Of a stretch of DNA of 64,000 bases, positions 53,152-61,988 are shown piece after piece (positions within the stretch are counted from its first letter, which is position 1; each line of letters opens with the position of its first letter). A program made the translations under genes and the position numbers. This stretch comes from Arcobacter sp. CECT 8985 (GTDB taxonomy: Bacteria; Campylobacterota; Campylobacteria; Campylobacterales; Arcobacteraceae). The stretch is taken from positions 1-64,000 of the forward strand of contig NZ_PDKC01000002.1 of assembly GCF_004116495.1 (NCBI RefSeq), written 5' to 3'. The notes beneath the pieces were generated by a model. The model did not search any database. It worked only from the letters and a program-made list of their open reading frames with translations, and was not told the DNA's origin.

Positions 53152-54492
53152 ATGGTTAATAAGAAATTAATTAGAGAACTTCTAAATGAGAGTTCTTGTA
53201 CTCATAATAAAACAAAAAAATCATCATGTGACAAGCCCAAGCCAGGTGCAACATCAGGTGGTTGTGCTTTTGAAGGTTCACAAATTTCATTATTTCCATT
53301 TGCAGATGTTGTTCATTTGGTACATTCTCCAGCAACATGTATTGGTGCATCATGGGAAACAAGACAGACTTTGACTTCTTATGAAAAACAAAATAATACT
53401 CTTACTGGTTACACAACAGATGTCAATACTAATGATGTAATCTTTGGAGGAACTAAAAAGTTAGAAGACTCTATTGAGTATATAGTTAAACATAAAAATC
53501 CCAAATCTATTTTTGTATATGAAACTTGTGTTACAGCAATGATTGGTGATGATATGGATAATGTCTGTTCTAGAATGGAAGAAAAACATAAAATACCTGT
53601 AGTTGTAATTCACTCTCCTGGATTTGTTGGAGGGAAAAATTTAGGGTCAAGACTTGGTGCTGAGTCTGTTTTTCATCAATTAATTGGGACAAAAGAACCA
53701 AAAGAGATTCATCCTTTTGGTATTAATTTAATTGGTGAATATAATGTAACAGGAGATATGTGGCAATATATTTCTATTTTAGAAAAAATAGGGATTAAAA
53801 TTATTTCTACTTTAGCTGGAGATGGAAGAGTGGAAAATATTCAAATGGCACATAGGGCAAAATTAAATGTAATTGTATGTGCTAAATCTTTAATAAGTCT
53901 TACAAGAAAAATGCAAGAAAAATATCAAATTCCATATGTAAGCGTATCTTTTTATGGAAAAAGAGATACATCAAATGCAATTAGAAGTATTGTAAATGCT
54001 TTTGGAGATGAGAATTTAAGTAAAAAAGCAGAAGAAATAATAAAAGCAGAAGAGAGTAAATTAGAAGAGAAACTAATACCTTATAAAAAGTTATTTAAAG
54101 GTAAAAAAGCCATTTTAAATACGGGAGGTAATAAATCTTGGTCTATTGCTAGTGCTTTGCAAGATATAGGACTTGAAGTAGTTGCAACAAGTGTTAAAAA
54201 AGCAACTTTAGAAGATAAAGAGATTGCTTCAAAATATGTTGATATTTTGATGACAAATCCAGGTGTTGAACAAGCAAAACTAATTGATGAACACAATGTT
54301 GATATTTTACTTGCAGGAGGAAGAAGTTTATATACAGCAATTAAGAAAAAAGTTGCTTTTGTAGATGTAAATCAAGAAAAAAAAGTAAGTTATGGTGCAT
54401 ATAATGGTCTTATTAATTTGGCAAAAGATGTCTCATATGCAGTAAATAATAGAGTTTTTAAAATTGTAGGAAGTCCTGAACCTTGGAATTAA
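53152..54492 (+). CDS. nifE: FeMo-cofactor scaffold subunit NifE
   Basis: A 446-aa NifD-like protein that forms the NifEN scaffold with NifN for maturing NifB-co to FeMo-cofactor. Cluster cysteines appear in GATSGGCAFEG (residue 41), HSPATCIGASWETR (63) and YETCVTAM near 124. The GEYNVTGDMWQ motif near 196 and NTGGNKSWSI near 322 fit NifE rather than NifD. Its sigma-54 promoter is close. nifN is 2 kb downstream, with two other genes between. Confidence 0.92.
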   Translation: MVNKKLIRELLNESSCTHNKTKKSSCDKPKPGATSGGCAFEGSQISLFPFADVVHLVHSPATCIGASWETRQTLTSYEKQNNTLTGYTTDVNTNDVIFGGTKKLEDSIEYIVKHKNPKSIFVYETCVTAMIGDDMDNVCSRMEEKHKIPVVVIHSPGFVGGKNLGSRLGAESVFHQLIGTKEPKEIHPFGINLIGEYNVTGDMWQYISILEKIGIKIISTLAGDGRVENIQMAHRAKLNVIVCAKSLISLTRKMQEKYQIPYVSVSFYGKRDTSNAIRSIVNAFGDENLSKKAEEIIKAEESKLEEKLIPYKKLFKGKKAILNTGGNKSWSIASALQDIGLEVVATSVKKATLEDKEIASKYVDILMTNPGVEQAKLIDEHNVDILLAGGRSLYTAIKKKVAFVDVNQEKKVSYGAYNGLINLAKDVSYAVNNRVFKIVGSPEPWN

Positions 54493-54601
54493 TTATAAAA
54501 AAACTTTTAATTATATTAAATATTTAATTTTATCTAAAATTAAGAAAGTTTAAAATAAAATATTTTTATAGTTTAACTAAAATTCTAAAAAAGGATTTAT
54601 T

Positions 54602-56035
54602 ATGATTATTTCATCATCACATAGTTTCTCAAATCTTAATTTGACTACACCTACATCGAATTTGATGAAAAAACATATTTCATCAAATATAGTAAGCGAA
54701 TCTTCTAAAACACAAAAAGAAGATAAAACTGATTCCATAGTTCCTAAAAAAATTGAAGGAGATTACTCTACATATAGTATAAGAGAGTTAAGTCAATTAT
54801 CTTATAGTGAATTAAAAGAACACTATAATGAGATAAAAAAAGTTCTAGAAGAGAAATTAAAAGCAGCAAAAGATGTTTTTTATTCTGATTCTTTTAAAAA
54901 TTATCAAAAAAGACTTGCTTTAACTATGCCATATACACAACTAGTAAATAATAAGGATATTGAAGTTTATTCTCAAGAACAGTCTAAATTTTTAAATGAA
55001 GAGAAAATTACTAATAAAATGCTTGATAAAGAGTATGGTCAAATAACATATGAAAATGTACAAGCACAAGAGTTACTTAATTTTAAAGATAAATTTAAAA
55101 TTGTTAATTTCTTTGATAATGATGAAATAAATAAAGCTATTTTTGATAAATATCAAGATAATGCTCAAATTTATTATGAAGAACCAGAAATAACTATTGC
55201 AAGTGGAGCTAATGGATTTCTTTCAGCTGATGCTAATATCATACAAGGAACAGATTTAAATAAAATTCTTAACTCAATAAAAAATGCAAAAGAGTTTATA
55301 GCAGAACATGGTAGGATAAGAGAAAATAATAATCCTCATGTTGATTATAGTAAAGGGTACTATATTCATGGAGACAAAATAACTATTGCAGGAAAAACTT
55401 TTAGTTTGGATGATGTACATAAGTCTGCATATGGATATAAAAGTGAAGAAAAAATACCAAATGAAACTGATTATTCAAGTTATACAATAAAAGAATTAAG
55501 ACAATTACCATTTGAAGAAGTAAAACAAAATTATGATGAAATATTAAAGGTAGTAAAAGATGCATTTAAAAATGGTAATGATCTTAGTGAGGAAGAAAAA
55601 AGAGATCTTCTTGCTTTAAAAGTACAACTTGATGCAGTACATTATACAGATAACGATGATATAAATCTAGCTTATTATAATAGATTAAAAAGTTTAGATG
55701 ATCCAAAAGTTTTAGTATGGAGTAATTCTGAAATAATAAAAAAAATGGATGATTTACAAAAAGGTTATATAGATTCATTAATAATTAATAATAGTACATT
55801 TTCGTCAAATGAAATAAATGCAAAACAAAAAGAAGAAGATAAAAAAGAGGATACTAAAATAAAAGAACATGAAAAAGAAAAAAGTCAAGTAGATTTAGAT
55901 TCTTTAATAAATAATGTTTCAAGAATGGCATTTAAAGTAAGTAATACTTCAGAAAATACTTATAATAAAGAGTTAATTGAATCATATTCAAAATTTATAA
56001 CACAATATAATGAAGTTAAAGATTCATTTGTTTAA
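54602..56035 (+). CDS. Unknown 477-aa protein between nifE and nifN
   Basis: Not recognised. The protein is polar and helical with a Lys/Glu-rich segment (about 405-425). An internal duplication is visible: DYSTYSIRELSQLSYSELKE near 56 resembles DYSSYTIKELRQLPFEEVKQ near 297. No signal peptide or catalytic motif is evident; the middle carries GYYIHGDKITIAGKTFSLDD. No sigma-54 site lies directly upstream, so it may be expressed on its own or by read-through from nifE. Confidence 0.75.
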   Translation: MIISSSHSFSNLNLTTPTSNLMKKHISSNIVSESSKTQKEDKTDSIVPKKIEGDYSTYSIRELSQLSYSELKEHYNEIKKVLEEKLKAAKDVFYSDSFKNYQKRLALTMPYTQLVNNKDIEVYSQEQSKFLNEEKITNKMLDKEYGQITYENVQAQELLNFKDKFKIVNFFDNDEINKAIFDKYQDNAQIYYEEPEITIASGANGFLSADANIIQGTDLNKILNSIKNAKEFIAEHGRIRENNNPHVDYSKGYYIHGDKITIAGKTFSLDDVHKSAYGYKSEEKIPNETDYSSYTIKELRQLPFEEVKQNYDEILKVVKDAFKNGNDLSEEEKRDLLALKVQLDAVHYTDNDDINLAYYNRLKSLDDPKVLVWSNSEIIKKMDDLQKGYIDSLIINNSTFSSNEINAKQKEEDKKEDTKIKEHEKEKSQVDLDSLINNVSRMAFKVSNTSENTYNKELIESYSKFITQYNEVKDSFV

Positions 56036-56045
56036 ACAATATTCA

Positions 56046-56062
56046 AGGAATAGTTTTTGCAT
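56046..56062 (+). promoter_or_regulatory. Sigma-54 promoter of cowN
   Basis: AGGAATAGTTTTTGCAT with GG at 56047 and GC at 56059, 37-53 bases before cowN. Confidence 0.92.
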
Positions 56063-56098
56063 TCAAAATAAAAGATATTTTATAGGAGCATAAAAACT

Positions 56099-56404
56099 AT
56101 GGAAGAAGAAATAAGAGATAGATATGTGACTTTTGACAATATAGATTGTTATAAAGATGCAGCAAATGTATTAGATGCATTATATGAACTTTTTGAACAA
56201 AATCCTGAATGTAAAAATAGTTTTTGGGATAGATTTGATAGTTTTATTCCTAAAAACTATCATGAAATATTAGCAAAAGAGAATGAAAAAGACATTTTAT
56301 ATCATATTTGTTCAAATGTATTTTATATTTCTGATTTATTTGAAGAGTATGATTTTGAAAAAGGAATAAATCTTCTAGATAGAGTTGAATTTGATTGTTG
56401 CTAA
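56099..56404 (+). CDS. cowN: CowN, carbon-monoxide protection of nitrogen fixation
   Basis: A 101-aa protein matching CowN, which sustains N2 fixation in the presence of CO by protecting the Mo nitrogenase. The RYVTFDNIDC start, SFWDRFDSF and YISDLFEEYDFE segments and the closing Cys-Cys match the family. A sigma-54 promoter precedes it and another lies between it and nifN. Confidence 0.88.
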   Translation: MEEEIRDRYVTFDNIDCYKDAANVLDALYELFEQNPECKNSFWDRFDSFIPKNYHEILAKENEKDILYHICSNVFYISDLFEEYDFEKGINLLDRVEFDCC

Positions 56405-56453
56405 TAAATACTTTTTTAATCACTAACATTTTAATATAACATAAAAAATATAG

Positions 56454-56470
56454 TGGAACACTTTTTGCAT
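56454..56470 (+). promoter_or_regulatory. Sigma-54 promoter of nifN
   Basis: TGGAACACTTTTTGCAT, GG-N10-GC, 33-49 bases before the nifN ATG. Confidence 0.92.
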
Positions 56471-56502
56471 ATATTTATAAAATATACCATAAGGAATCAA
56501 TT

Positions 56503-57783
56503 ATGGAAGCATTAAGTGCAAAACCACTTCAATTAAATCCAATAAAATTATCTCAACCAATGGGTGCAATGTTGTGCTTTTTAGGTATTAAAAATTGTAT
56601 GCCTTTAATGCATGGCGCACAAGGTTGTGCCTCTTTTTCTAAAGTTTTTTTCACAAGACATTTTAATGATCCAATTGCTGTTCAAACAACAGCAGTAAAT
56701 GATATTACAGCAGTAATTGATGGTGGAGATTATGCAATAAGTGAGAGTATAAAAAATATTACAAAAAAAGTAAAACCTGATTTAGTTGGTCTATTCACAA
56801 CTGGATTAACTGAAACAAAAGGTGATGATATAAAAGGTGCTACTTTATTACTAAAAGATATCCAACAAATGGTTTATGCAAATACTCCTGATTTTGAAGG
56901 TTCAATTGAAAGTGGATTTGCTAAAAGCATTGAAGCAATAATCACTCAACTAGTAAATAAAACATCTTATATTGATAATAATAAAGCCTTGATAATTCCA
57001 AATGTTAATTTAAAACCAATTGAAATAGAAAAGATAAAAGATACTCTTTCTTTGTTTGGTTATGAAGTTTATTCATTACCTGATTTAAGTGATAGTTTGG
57101 ATGGACATTTAGGACTAAAGCAAGGTGCATTAACTTCTGGTGGTATTAGTGTTGAAGAGATTAAAAATTTAGCATTATCTTCTCTTGTAATAACTATTGG
57201 TAATAGTGTTAAAAAAGCAGGTGAATTAATGCAAGAAAAAAATGAAAATATTAATTTACTTCATTTTGATAGCCTTTGTGGTATTCAAGCAACTGATGAT
57301 TTTTATAAACAATTATGCAATATAAAAGAGCTTACATCTCCTCATCCTAGTATTGTGCGATGGAGAAAAAGATTACAAGATGCATTATTAGATACACATT
57401 TTGCTATTGGAAGTAGCTCTTTTGTATTAGCTTTAGAACCAGACCAATGTGTAAGTATTGCAAATACTATTACTGAAGCAGGTGCAAATATCAAAGCAAT
57501 TATAACAACTCATAAAGATGAAGTATTAGAAAAATTAGATTGTCCTAATATTTTAGTTGGAGATTTTGAAGATGTGGAAAGATATCTATTAAAAAGTGAT
57601 GTTCTAATTTCAAATTTTCATGGATTAAGATATACAAAAAAACATAATAAAGCACTTCTTTTAAGAGGTTTTCCTGATTTTGAAGGAGTTGGGAATCAGT
57701 TGAAAAATGATGTTTTATATGAAGGAAGTTGTTATTTACTTTTTGAATTAGCAAATATAATAAATCATTATAAATTTGAATAA
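56503..57783 (+). CDS. nifN: FeMo-cofactor scaffold subunit NifN
   Basis: A 426-aa NifK-like partner of NifE. Features are QPMGAMLCFLGIKNCMPL near 19, GAQGCASFSKVFFTRHF near 39 with a cluster cysteine, and HPSIVRWRKRLQDALLDTHF near 285. NifEN receives NifB-co and inserts Mo and homocitrate. It has its own sigma-54 promoter; nifX follows after 65 bases with another. Confidence 0.92.
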   Translation: MEALSAKPLQLNPIKLSQPMGAMLCFLGIKNCMPLMHGAQGCASFSKVFFTRHFNDPIAVQTTAVNDITAVIDGGDYAISESIKNITKKVKPDLVGLFTTGLTETKGDDIKGATLLLKDIQQMVYANTPDFEGSIESGFAKSIEAIITQLVNKTSYIDNNKALIIPNVNLKPIEIEKIKDTLSLFGYEVYSLPDLSDSLDGHLGLKQGALTSGGISVEEIKNLALSSLVITIGNSVKKAGELMQEKNENINLLHFDSLCGIQATDDFYKQLCNIKELTSPHPSIVRWRKRLQDALLDTHFAIGSSSFVLALEPDQCVSIANTITEAGANIKAIITTHKDEVLEKLDCPNILVGDFEDVERYLLKSDVLISNFHGLRYTKKHNKALLLRGFPDFEGVGNQLKNDVLYEGSCYLLFELANIINHYKFE

Positions 57784-57801
57784 TTTTTATTTATTTTTTC
57801 G

Positions 57802-57818
57802 TGGAACACTTTTTGCAT
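57802..57818 (+). promoter_or_regulatory. Sigma-54 promoter of nifX
   Basis: TGGAACACTTTTTGCAT, identical to the nifN site over its 17 bases, 31-47 bases before the nifX ATG. It probably drives nifX through the ferredoxin gene. Confidence 0.92.
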
Positions 57819-57848
57819 ATTAATATTTAAATTTACTAGGAAAAAACA

Positions 57849-58244
57849 ATGAATAGTATAGAAATAAAATCAAAAGAACAAGGTCAAGGTACAATCAAAG
57901 TTGCATTTGCAACTACAGATTTAAGTAACATAGATTCTCATTTTGGTAGTGCAACACAATTTGCAGTTTATGAAATAAGTAAAGTTTCTACTGCAGTGTC
58001 TAAGATTATAAAAGTAACTCCAAAAGATACAGATGCAACAGTAAAGGCATTACTTGGTACAGATATTGTCTATTTTACAAATATTGGAGCAACTGCAGCA
58101 GCTAAGTTGATAAATAATGGAATATTTACTATTAAATATAAAGAAGTTACTTCTATTGATAGTGAAGTTGATAAATTAAAAGATATGTTAAATACAAACC
58201 CACCTCCTTTTATAAAAAGAATAGTTGAAAAAAAGGTTGCATAA
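57849..58244 (+). CDS. nifX: Nitrogen fixation protein NifX
   Basis: A 131-aa NifX that carries FeMo-cofactor precursors between NifB and NifEN. The opening IKVAFATTDLSNIDSHFGSA and the closing NPPPFIKRI are standard. It overlaps the next gene by one base. It starts a run of seven closely spaced plus-strand genes. Confidence 0.93.
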   Translation: MNSIEIKSKEQGQGTIKVAFATTDLSNIDSHFGSATQFAVYEISKVSTAVSKIIKVTPKDTDATVKALLGTDIVYFTNIGATAAAKLINNGIFTIKYKEVTSIDSEVDKLKDMLNTNPPPFIKRIVEKKVA

Positions 58245-58672
58245 TGGAACTTAAGGAACTTTTTTTAAGTACATTAATTGGTCAAGTTAGAGCTTTAGAT
58301 CAATTTGGTACATGGGCTAATAAATCTGATGAAGATTTATTAAATGAAAAGTATGTAAAAACTAAAGAAGAATTGAAAAATATACCAATTATTGCGGATA
58401 TTGATGAAATGCAAGTTCAAGATATAAGGCTTATTTATCAAGCAATAGCTTTAGCTTTTGAAAAACTTACAAGCGTTATGTGTTCAGTTGTTATGGAGAT
58501 GAGTCATGAAGGTTTTGGTAGAGTTGTAGTTTTTGCAGATGATATTGTTCTTTGTGAAAAATATTTTAAAGATGCTCATAGATTTTCTTTTAGAACTTTT
58601 GAAAAGTTAGAACAAGAGGGTGAAAAGAATCTAATTAAAGCACAAGAAAAATATAAAAAGTATAAAAGTTAA
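58244..58672 (+). CDS. NifX-associated protein (DUF269)
   Basis: A 142-aa helical protein of the NifX-associated family (DUF269), found beside nifX in most Mo-nitrogenase clusters. The segments LIGQVRALDQFGTW and SHEGFGRVVVFADDIVL are typical. Its role is not established. It overlaps nifX by one base (TAATG). Confidence 0.9.
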   Translation: MELKELFLSTLIGQVRALDQFGTWANKSDEDLLNEKYVKTKEELKNIPIIADIDEMQVQDIRLIYQAIALAFEKLTSVMCSVVMEMSHEGFGRVVVFADDIVLCEKYFKDAHRFSFRTFEKLEQEGEKNLIKAQEKYKKYKS

Positions 58673-58684
58673 AGGATAAGAAAG

Positions 58685-59206
58685 ATGGCAAATATTGGTA
58701 TATTTTGTGCAACTGCAGGTGGTACATCTTTGAAAATTGCTGATAAATTAGCAAAAGCTTTTAATGTTGAAGAAGATAATTTGATAAATATGGAAGAAGA
58801 TTTTGATGATGTTGATCAGTTATTAGATTATGATATTTTATTTATTGGAAGCTCAACTTGGGGTCAAGGTGATGTTCATCATGAATGGGTTGATCCACAA
58901 CTTGACATTGATTCTGATGAAATAGATTTTTCTGGTAAAAAAGTCGCTTTTTTTGGAGCAGGAGATTGCGTAAAACACGGTGAACATTTTTGTTCAGCTT
59001 TAGGAAAACTTTATAAAACTTTTACAAAAGCGGGTGCAGATATTATAGGTTTTGTTGATGCCAGTGATTATAGTTATGAATATTCACTTTCCCAAGTAGG
59101 AGATAAATTATGTGGTTTAGCAATAGATGAACATAATGAGAAGGGAAAAACAGAAGAAAGAATAGAAAATTGGATTGAATCATTAAAAAAAGAGATATCC
59201 AAATAA
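58685..59206 (+). CDS. nifF: Flavodoxin NifF
   Basis: A 173-aa long-chain flavodoxin that donates electrons to nitrogenase reductase. The FMN phosphate loop ATAGGTSLKIAD is at about residue 9, GSSTWGQGD near 58 and GAGDCVKHGEHFCSALG near 92. Its place in the nifX operon supports the nitrogenase role. Confidence 0.9.
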   Translation: MANIGIFCATAGGTSLKIADKLAKAFNVEEDNLINMEEDFDDVDQLLDYDILFIGSSTWGQGDVHHEWVDPQLDIDSDEIDFSGKKVAFFGAGDCVKHGEHFCSALGKLYKTFTKAGADIIGFVDASDYSYEYSLSQVGDKLCGLAIDEHNEKGKTEERIENWIESLKKEISK

Positions 59207-59218
59207 AAAGGAGTAGTT

Positions 59219-59548
59219 ATGAAAACAGTTGATGAATTTTATAAATTAACAAATACAGAAGATTACTTTAACTTTTTCAATATTGAGTATGACCAAAAGT
59301 TAATTAATGTAAAAAGATTTCATATTATGAAAGAGTACGGAAATCTTATTAAAAAAGGTTTAACTTCAATAAAAGAGGAAAATAAACTATTAGATTTTTT
59401 TAAATTCTCATTATTAAGAGTATACATGGATTTTAAAAATGGTTACTCTCCTAGTGCTGCACAAGTTTGGAATATGTTTGAAAATGGAAAATTAAGTGGA
59501 TGTTCAGCATGTTCATCTGGTTCGACAGGAGGAAATTGTGGTTGCTAA
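59219..59548 (+). CDS. nifW: Nitrogenase-stabilising protein NifW with Cys-rich tail
   Basis: A 109-aa protein with the NifW layout (FYKLTNTEDYFNFFNIEYDQ, then NVKRFHIMKEYG and YSPSAAQVWNMFENGK). NifW helps protect or mature the MoFe protein. The last 17 residues are a Gly/Ser/Cys tail with CSAC and CGC, unusual for the family. The nifZ start lies within its end. Confidence 0.86.
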   Translation: MKTVDEFYKLTNTEDYFNFFNIEYDQKLINVKRFHIMKEYGNLIKKGLTSIKEENKLLDFFKFSLLRVYMDFKNGYSPSAAQVWNMFENGKLSGCSACSSGSTGGNCGC

Positions 59549-59939
59549 TGGATATGAACATAAATCAATTGTTGATGAAAAAACTACTTTATATGATGAA
59601 GTTACATCAAATAGATCAGGAAATGATGAAGATAGTGCAAAATTTAGTATAGGACAAAAAGTAAAATTATTAAAAGAGATTGTAAATGATGGAACTTATC
59701 CTTATTGTCCAATAGGTACAGTAATGATGCCTGCTGGTGCAATAGGATATATTAGAACAATTGGAGATTTCTTACAAGTAATTAGAGTATATGAAGTACA
59801 TTTTTTAGAAGTTGAATCTGCATTAGTTGAAATTGTTGGATGTAGAGAACATGAATTAGAAGCAATGGAACCATATGAAGATGAAGTATCTAAAGAAATA
59901 GAGTTTTTAAAAAAACATAGAGAAAAATTTAAAAATTAA
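59538..59939 (+). CDS. nifZ: NifZ
   Basis: A 133-aa NifZ, which assists maturation of P-clusters of the MoFe protein. The FSIGQKVKLLKEIVNDGTYP core and GTVMMPAGAIGYIRTIGDFLQ match the family. The best start is GTG 59538, 5 bases after AGGAGG and overlapping nifW by 11 bases. The longer frame from 59496 lies inside nifW. Confidence 0.88.
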   Translation: MVANGYEHKSIVDEKTTLYDEVTSNRSGNDEDSAKFSIGQKVKLLKEIVNDGTYPYCPIGTVMMPAGAIGYIRTIGDFLQVIRVYEVHFLEVESALVEIVGCREHELEAMEPYEDEVSKEIEFLKKHREKFKN

Positions 59940-59954
59940 TAAAGGAGAGAAAGA

Positions 59955-60293
59955 ATGGCAAAAGTGATTTTTATGCATTTTGATAAAAAGAGTGATGGAG
60001 TATATGATGCAAAAATTGGTGAACCAATTGTTAGGTTAGCAAAAGAGAAACATGTACCAATATCTACTGATACAACAGATTATTCAAAAAGCTTAATTGA
60101 AGTAGAAAATTTAGCTGATGAAGAACCAACTAGTTATATGGAAGATGAAGAGTTAGATTTGTTAGTTGAACTTGGAGCTGTTTCTAAAGAAGAAGCATTA
60201 CAATGTCAGCAATTTACAATTAGTCCAAAAATAAGAATTGCACCTATGATGTTAATCAAAGGTGATGTTTTAGTTAAACCATATAAATTATAA
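59955..60293 (+). CDS. Ferredoxin-like nif protein lacking the Fe-S ligands
   Basis: A 112-aa protein with the outline of a 2Fe-2S ferredoxin: MAKVIFMHFDKKSDGVYDAK at the start, GEPIVRLAKEKHVPI near 22, an acidic helix and a closing ALQCQQFTISPK...GDVLVKP that aligns with the usual RLSCQ end. The cysteine loop is replaced by TDTTDYSKSLIEVEN, so only one of four ligands remains. It should not hold a cluster. It sits between nifZ and the true ferredoxin. Confidence 0.7.
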   Translation: MAKVIFMHFDKKSDGVYDAKIGEPIVRLAKEKHVPISTDTTDYSKSLIEVENLADEEPTSYMEDEELDLLVELGAVSKEEALQCQQFTISPKIRIAPMMLIKGDVLVKPYKL

Positions 60294-60311
60294 CAAATTA
60301 AAGGAGAAAAA

Positions 60312-60608
60312 ATGACAACAAGAGTAGAGATAATTAATGATTTTTTAGCAATTAATGTAAAGCCAGGAAGTACAATTCAAGATGTAGTAGAAGCGTCAGG
60401 TTCTGCATTACCTTTTGGCTGTAGGGATGGAGAATGTGGTACTTGTATTGTAGAAATTGAACAAGGTATGGAATTTTTATCAGAAATAAATGAAAAAGAA
60501 AAAAAAGTAATAAAAGAGGCTTGTGCTGGAACATGTACAGATAAAACTAGACTTTCTTGTCAAATGAAAATAGTTAAGCCAAATGGTGTAGTTAGAATTA
60601 AATACTAA
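60312..60608 (+). CDS. 2Fe-2S ferredoxin of the nif cluster
   Basis: A 98-aa plant-type ferredoxin with the complete ligand set C37-x4-C42-x2-C45 and C83 (CRDGECGTC and RLSCQ). Extra cysteines at 71 and 75 are present. It could pass electrons to nitrogenase reductase or serve cofactor assembly. It closes the nifX operon. Confidence 0.92.
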   Translation: MTTRVEIINDFLAINVKPGSTIQDVVEASGSALPFGCRDGECGTCIVEIEQGMEFLSEINEKEKKVIKEACAGTCTDKTRLSCQMKIVKPNGVVRIKY

Positions 60609-60625
60609 TTATTATACATTTTTTT

Positions 60626-60650
60626 ACTCAAATTGTTTTTCAATTTGAGT
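60626..60650 (+). terminator. Hairpin between the ferredoxin gene and rpoN
   Basis: ACTCAAATTG (60626-60635) pairs perfectly with CAATTTGAGT (60641-60650) around five T. The T run is before rather than after the stem, so termination on the plus strand would be partial. rpoN begins 25 bases later. Confidence 0.5.
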
Positions 60651-60675
60651 AGAATATAAAATAATAGGTAAGAAT

Positions 60676-61923
60676 ATGGCACAAGTATTATCAACATCAA
60701 TAGCACAAAAACAAACTCTTAGTTTATCTTTGAAGTTATGGTTACCAATGTTACAATCTTCACTTCAAGATTTAGAAAAACATTTAAAAAATATATCTTA
60801 TGAAAATCCATTTTTAGAAGTTAAAAAACCAAAAGATTTTTATAATGATTTTATTTCTCAAGGAACTAGTTCGGAGTTTATAGAATCTTTGGCAATATAT
60901 AAAAAATCATTAAATGATAAAATAAGTGAACAAATATGTGAACCACTTTTCCCAACTCCAAATTCACAAAAAGTAGCAACAGAAATTTTATGTGATATTA
61001 ATGAAGAGGGATATTTTGAAGGAGACATAGAGAATATTGCAATTAATTGTAATGTAACTTCAACTTATGTTGAATCAATTAGACAAAGATTTTCAATGTT
61101 AGAACCAAGTGGTGTTGGCTCAATAGATTTATCAGAATCATTTTTATTTCAACTTGATGCTTCTGATAAGAAGATTGATGATGAGTTATATAAATTTATA
61201 AAAAAAATTATAAAAAATATAAAAGTTTTAGATAAATATGCAACTCATCATAGATTTGAAGATGCAAAAGAAATTATAAAACATTTTAATAATCCTCCTG
61301 CAATTGAGTATATAAATACAAATACTCAAATAATTCCAGATTTTTTCGTTGAAGTAAATGAAGATATAAATATAAAAATAAATAATGCTTATTATCCAGA
61401 TATTGAAGTAAAAGATCCATTCTCTTCAAAAAAATCTGAAATAAAAGAGAAGATAAAACAAGCAAGGGATTTAGTAAATTTATTAAATCTTAGAAAATCA
61501 ACTCTTTACAAAATTGTATTATTAATTGTAGAGAAACAAATATCTTTTTTTGTAGGTGGAGAATTAAAACCCTTTTCAATGCAAGAATTAGCAAATGAGT
61601 TGGGGTTTGCTGAATCGACTATAAGTAGGGCAGTTGCAAATAAATATATTGAGTGTAATTTAGGAGTTTTTTCTTTAAAACATTTTTTTACAAATGCACT
61701 TAATAATAAAGATTTGTCATCTTCTCAAATAAAAAGTTATATAAAAAGTTTAGTTGAGTATGAAAATAGAACTGAGCCATTAACTGATCAACATATTTTA
61801 GAAAAAGTATTTGAAAAGTATAACCTTAAAATGGTAAGAAGAACTGTTACTAAATATAGAAAAATTCTAGATATTCCCTCTTCAAAAGAGAGAAAAAAAC
61901 TTTATAAGGTAGAAAGTTTATAA
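60676..61923 (+). CDS. rpoN: RNA polymerase sigma-54 factor RpoN
   Basis: A 415-aa sigma-54 that directs polymerase to GG-N10-GC promoters with an enhancer-binding activator. The Gln/Leu-rich region I (QKQTLSLSLKLWLPMLQSSL) is at the N-terminus, the HTH (FSMQELANELGFAESTISRAV) near 295 and the RpoN box RRTVTKYR near 390. It directly follows the nif genes whose promoters it should read, and may also serve flagellar genes elsewhere. Confidence 0.95.
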   Translation: MAQVLSTSIAQKQTLSLSLKLWLPMLQSSLQDLEKHLKNISYENPFLEVKKPKDFYNDFISQGTSSEFIESLAIYKKSLNDKISEQICEPLFPTPNSQKVATEILCDINEEGYFEGDIENIAINCNVTSTYVESIRQRFSMLEPSGVGSIDLSESFLFQLDASDKKIDDELYKFIKKIIKNIKVLDKYATHHRFEDAKEIIKHFNNPPAIEYINTNTQIIPDFFVEVNEDINIKINNAYYPDIEVKDPFSSKKSEIKEKIKQARDLVNLLNLRKSTLYKIVLLIVEKQISFFVGGELKPFSMQELANELGFAESTISRAVANKYIECNLGVFSLKHFFTNALNNKDLSSSQIKSYIKSLVEYENRTEPLTDQHILEKVFEKYNLKMVRRTVTKYRKILDIPSSKERKKLYKVESL

Positions 61924-61988
61924 AATTATTTAAACCCAAATGAATATAAAATTTAATATAAACAAAAAAATTATTATTAAGGTTTATT

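Noticed and set aside
59496-59537. Longer NifZ start at 59496
   Set aside because: The added 14 codons lie wholly inside nifW in another frame. GTG 59538 has AGGAGG directly upstream.
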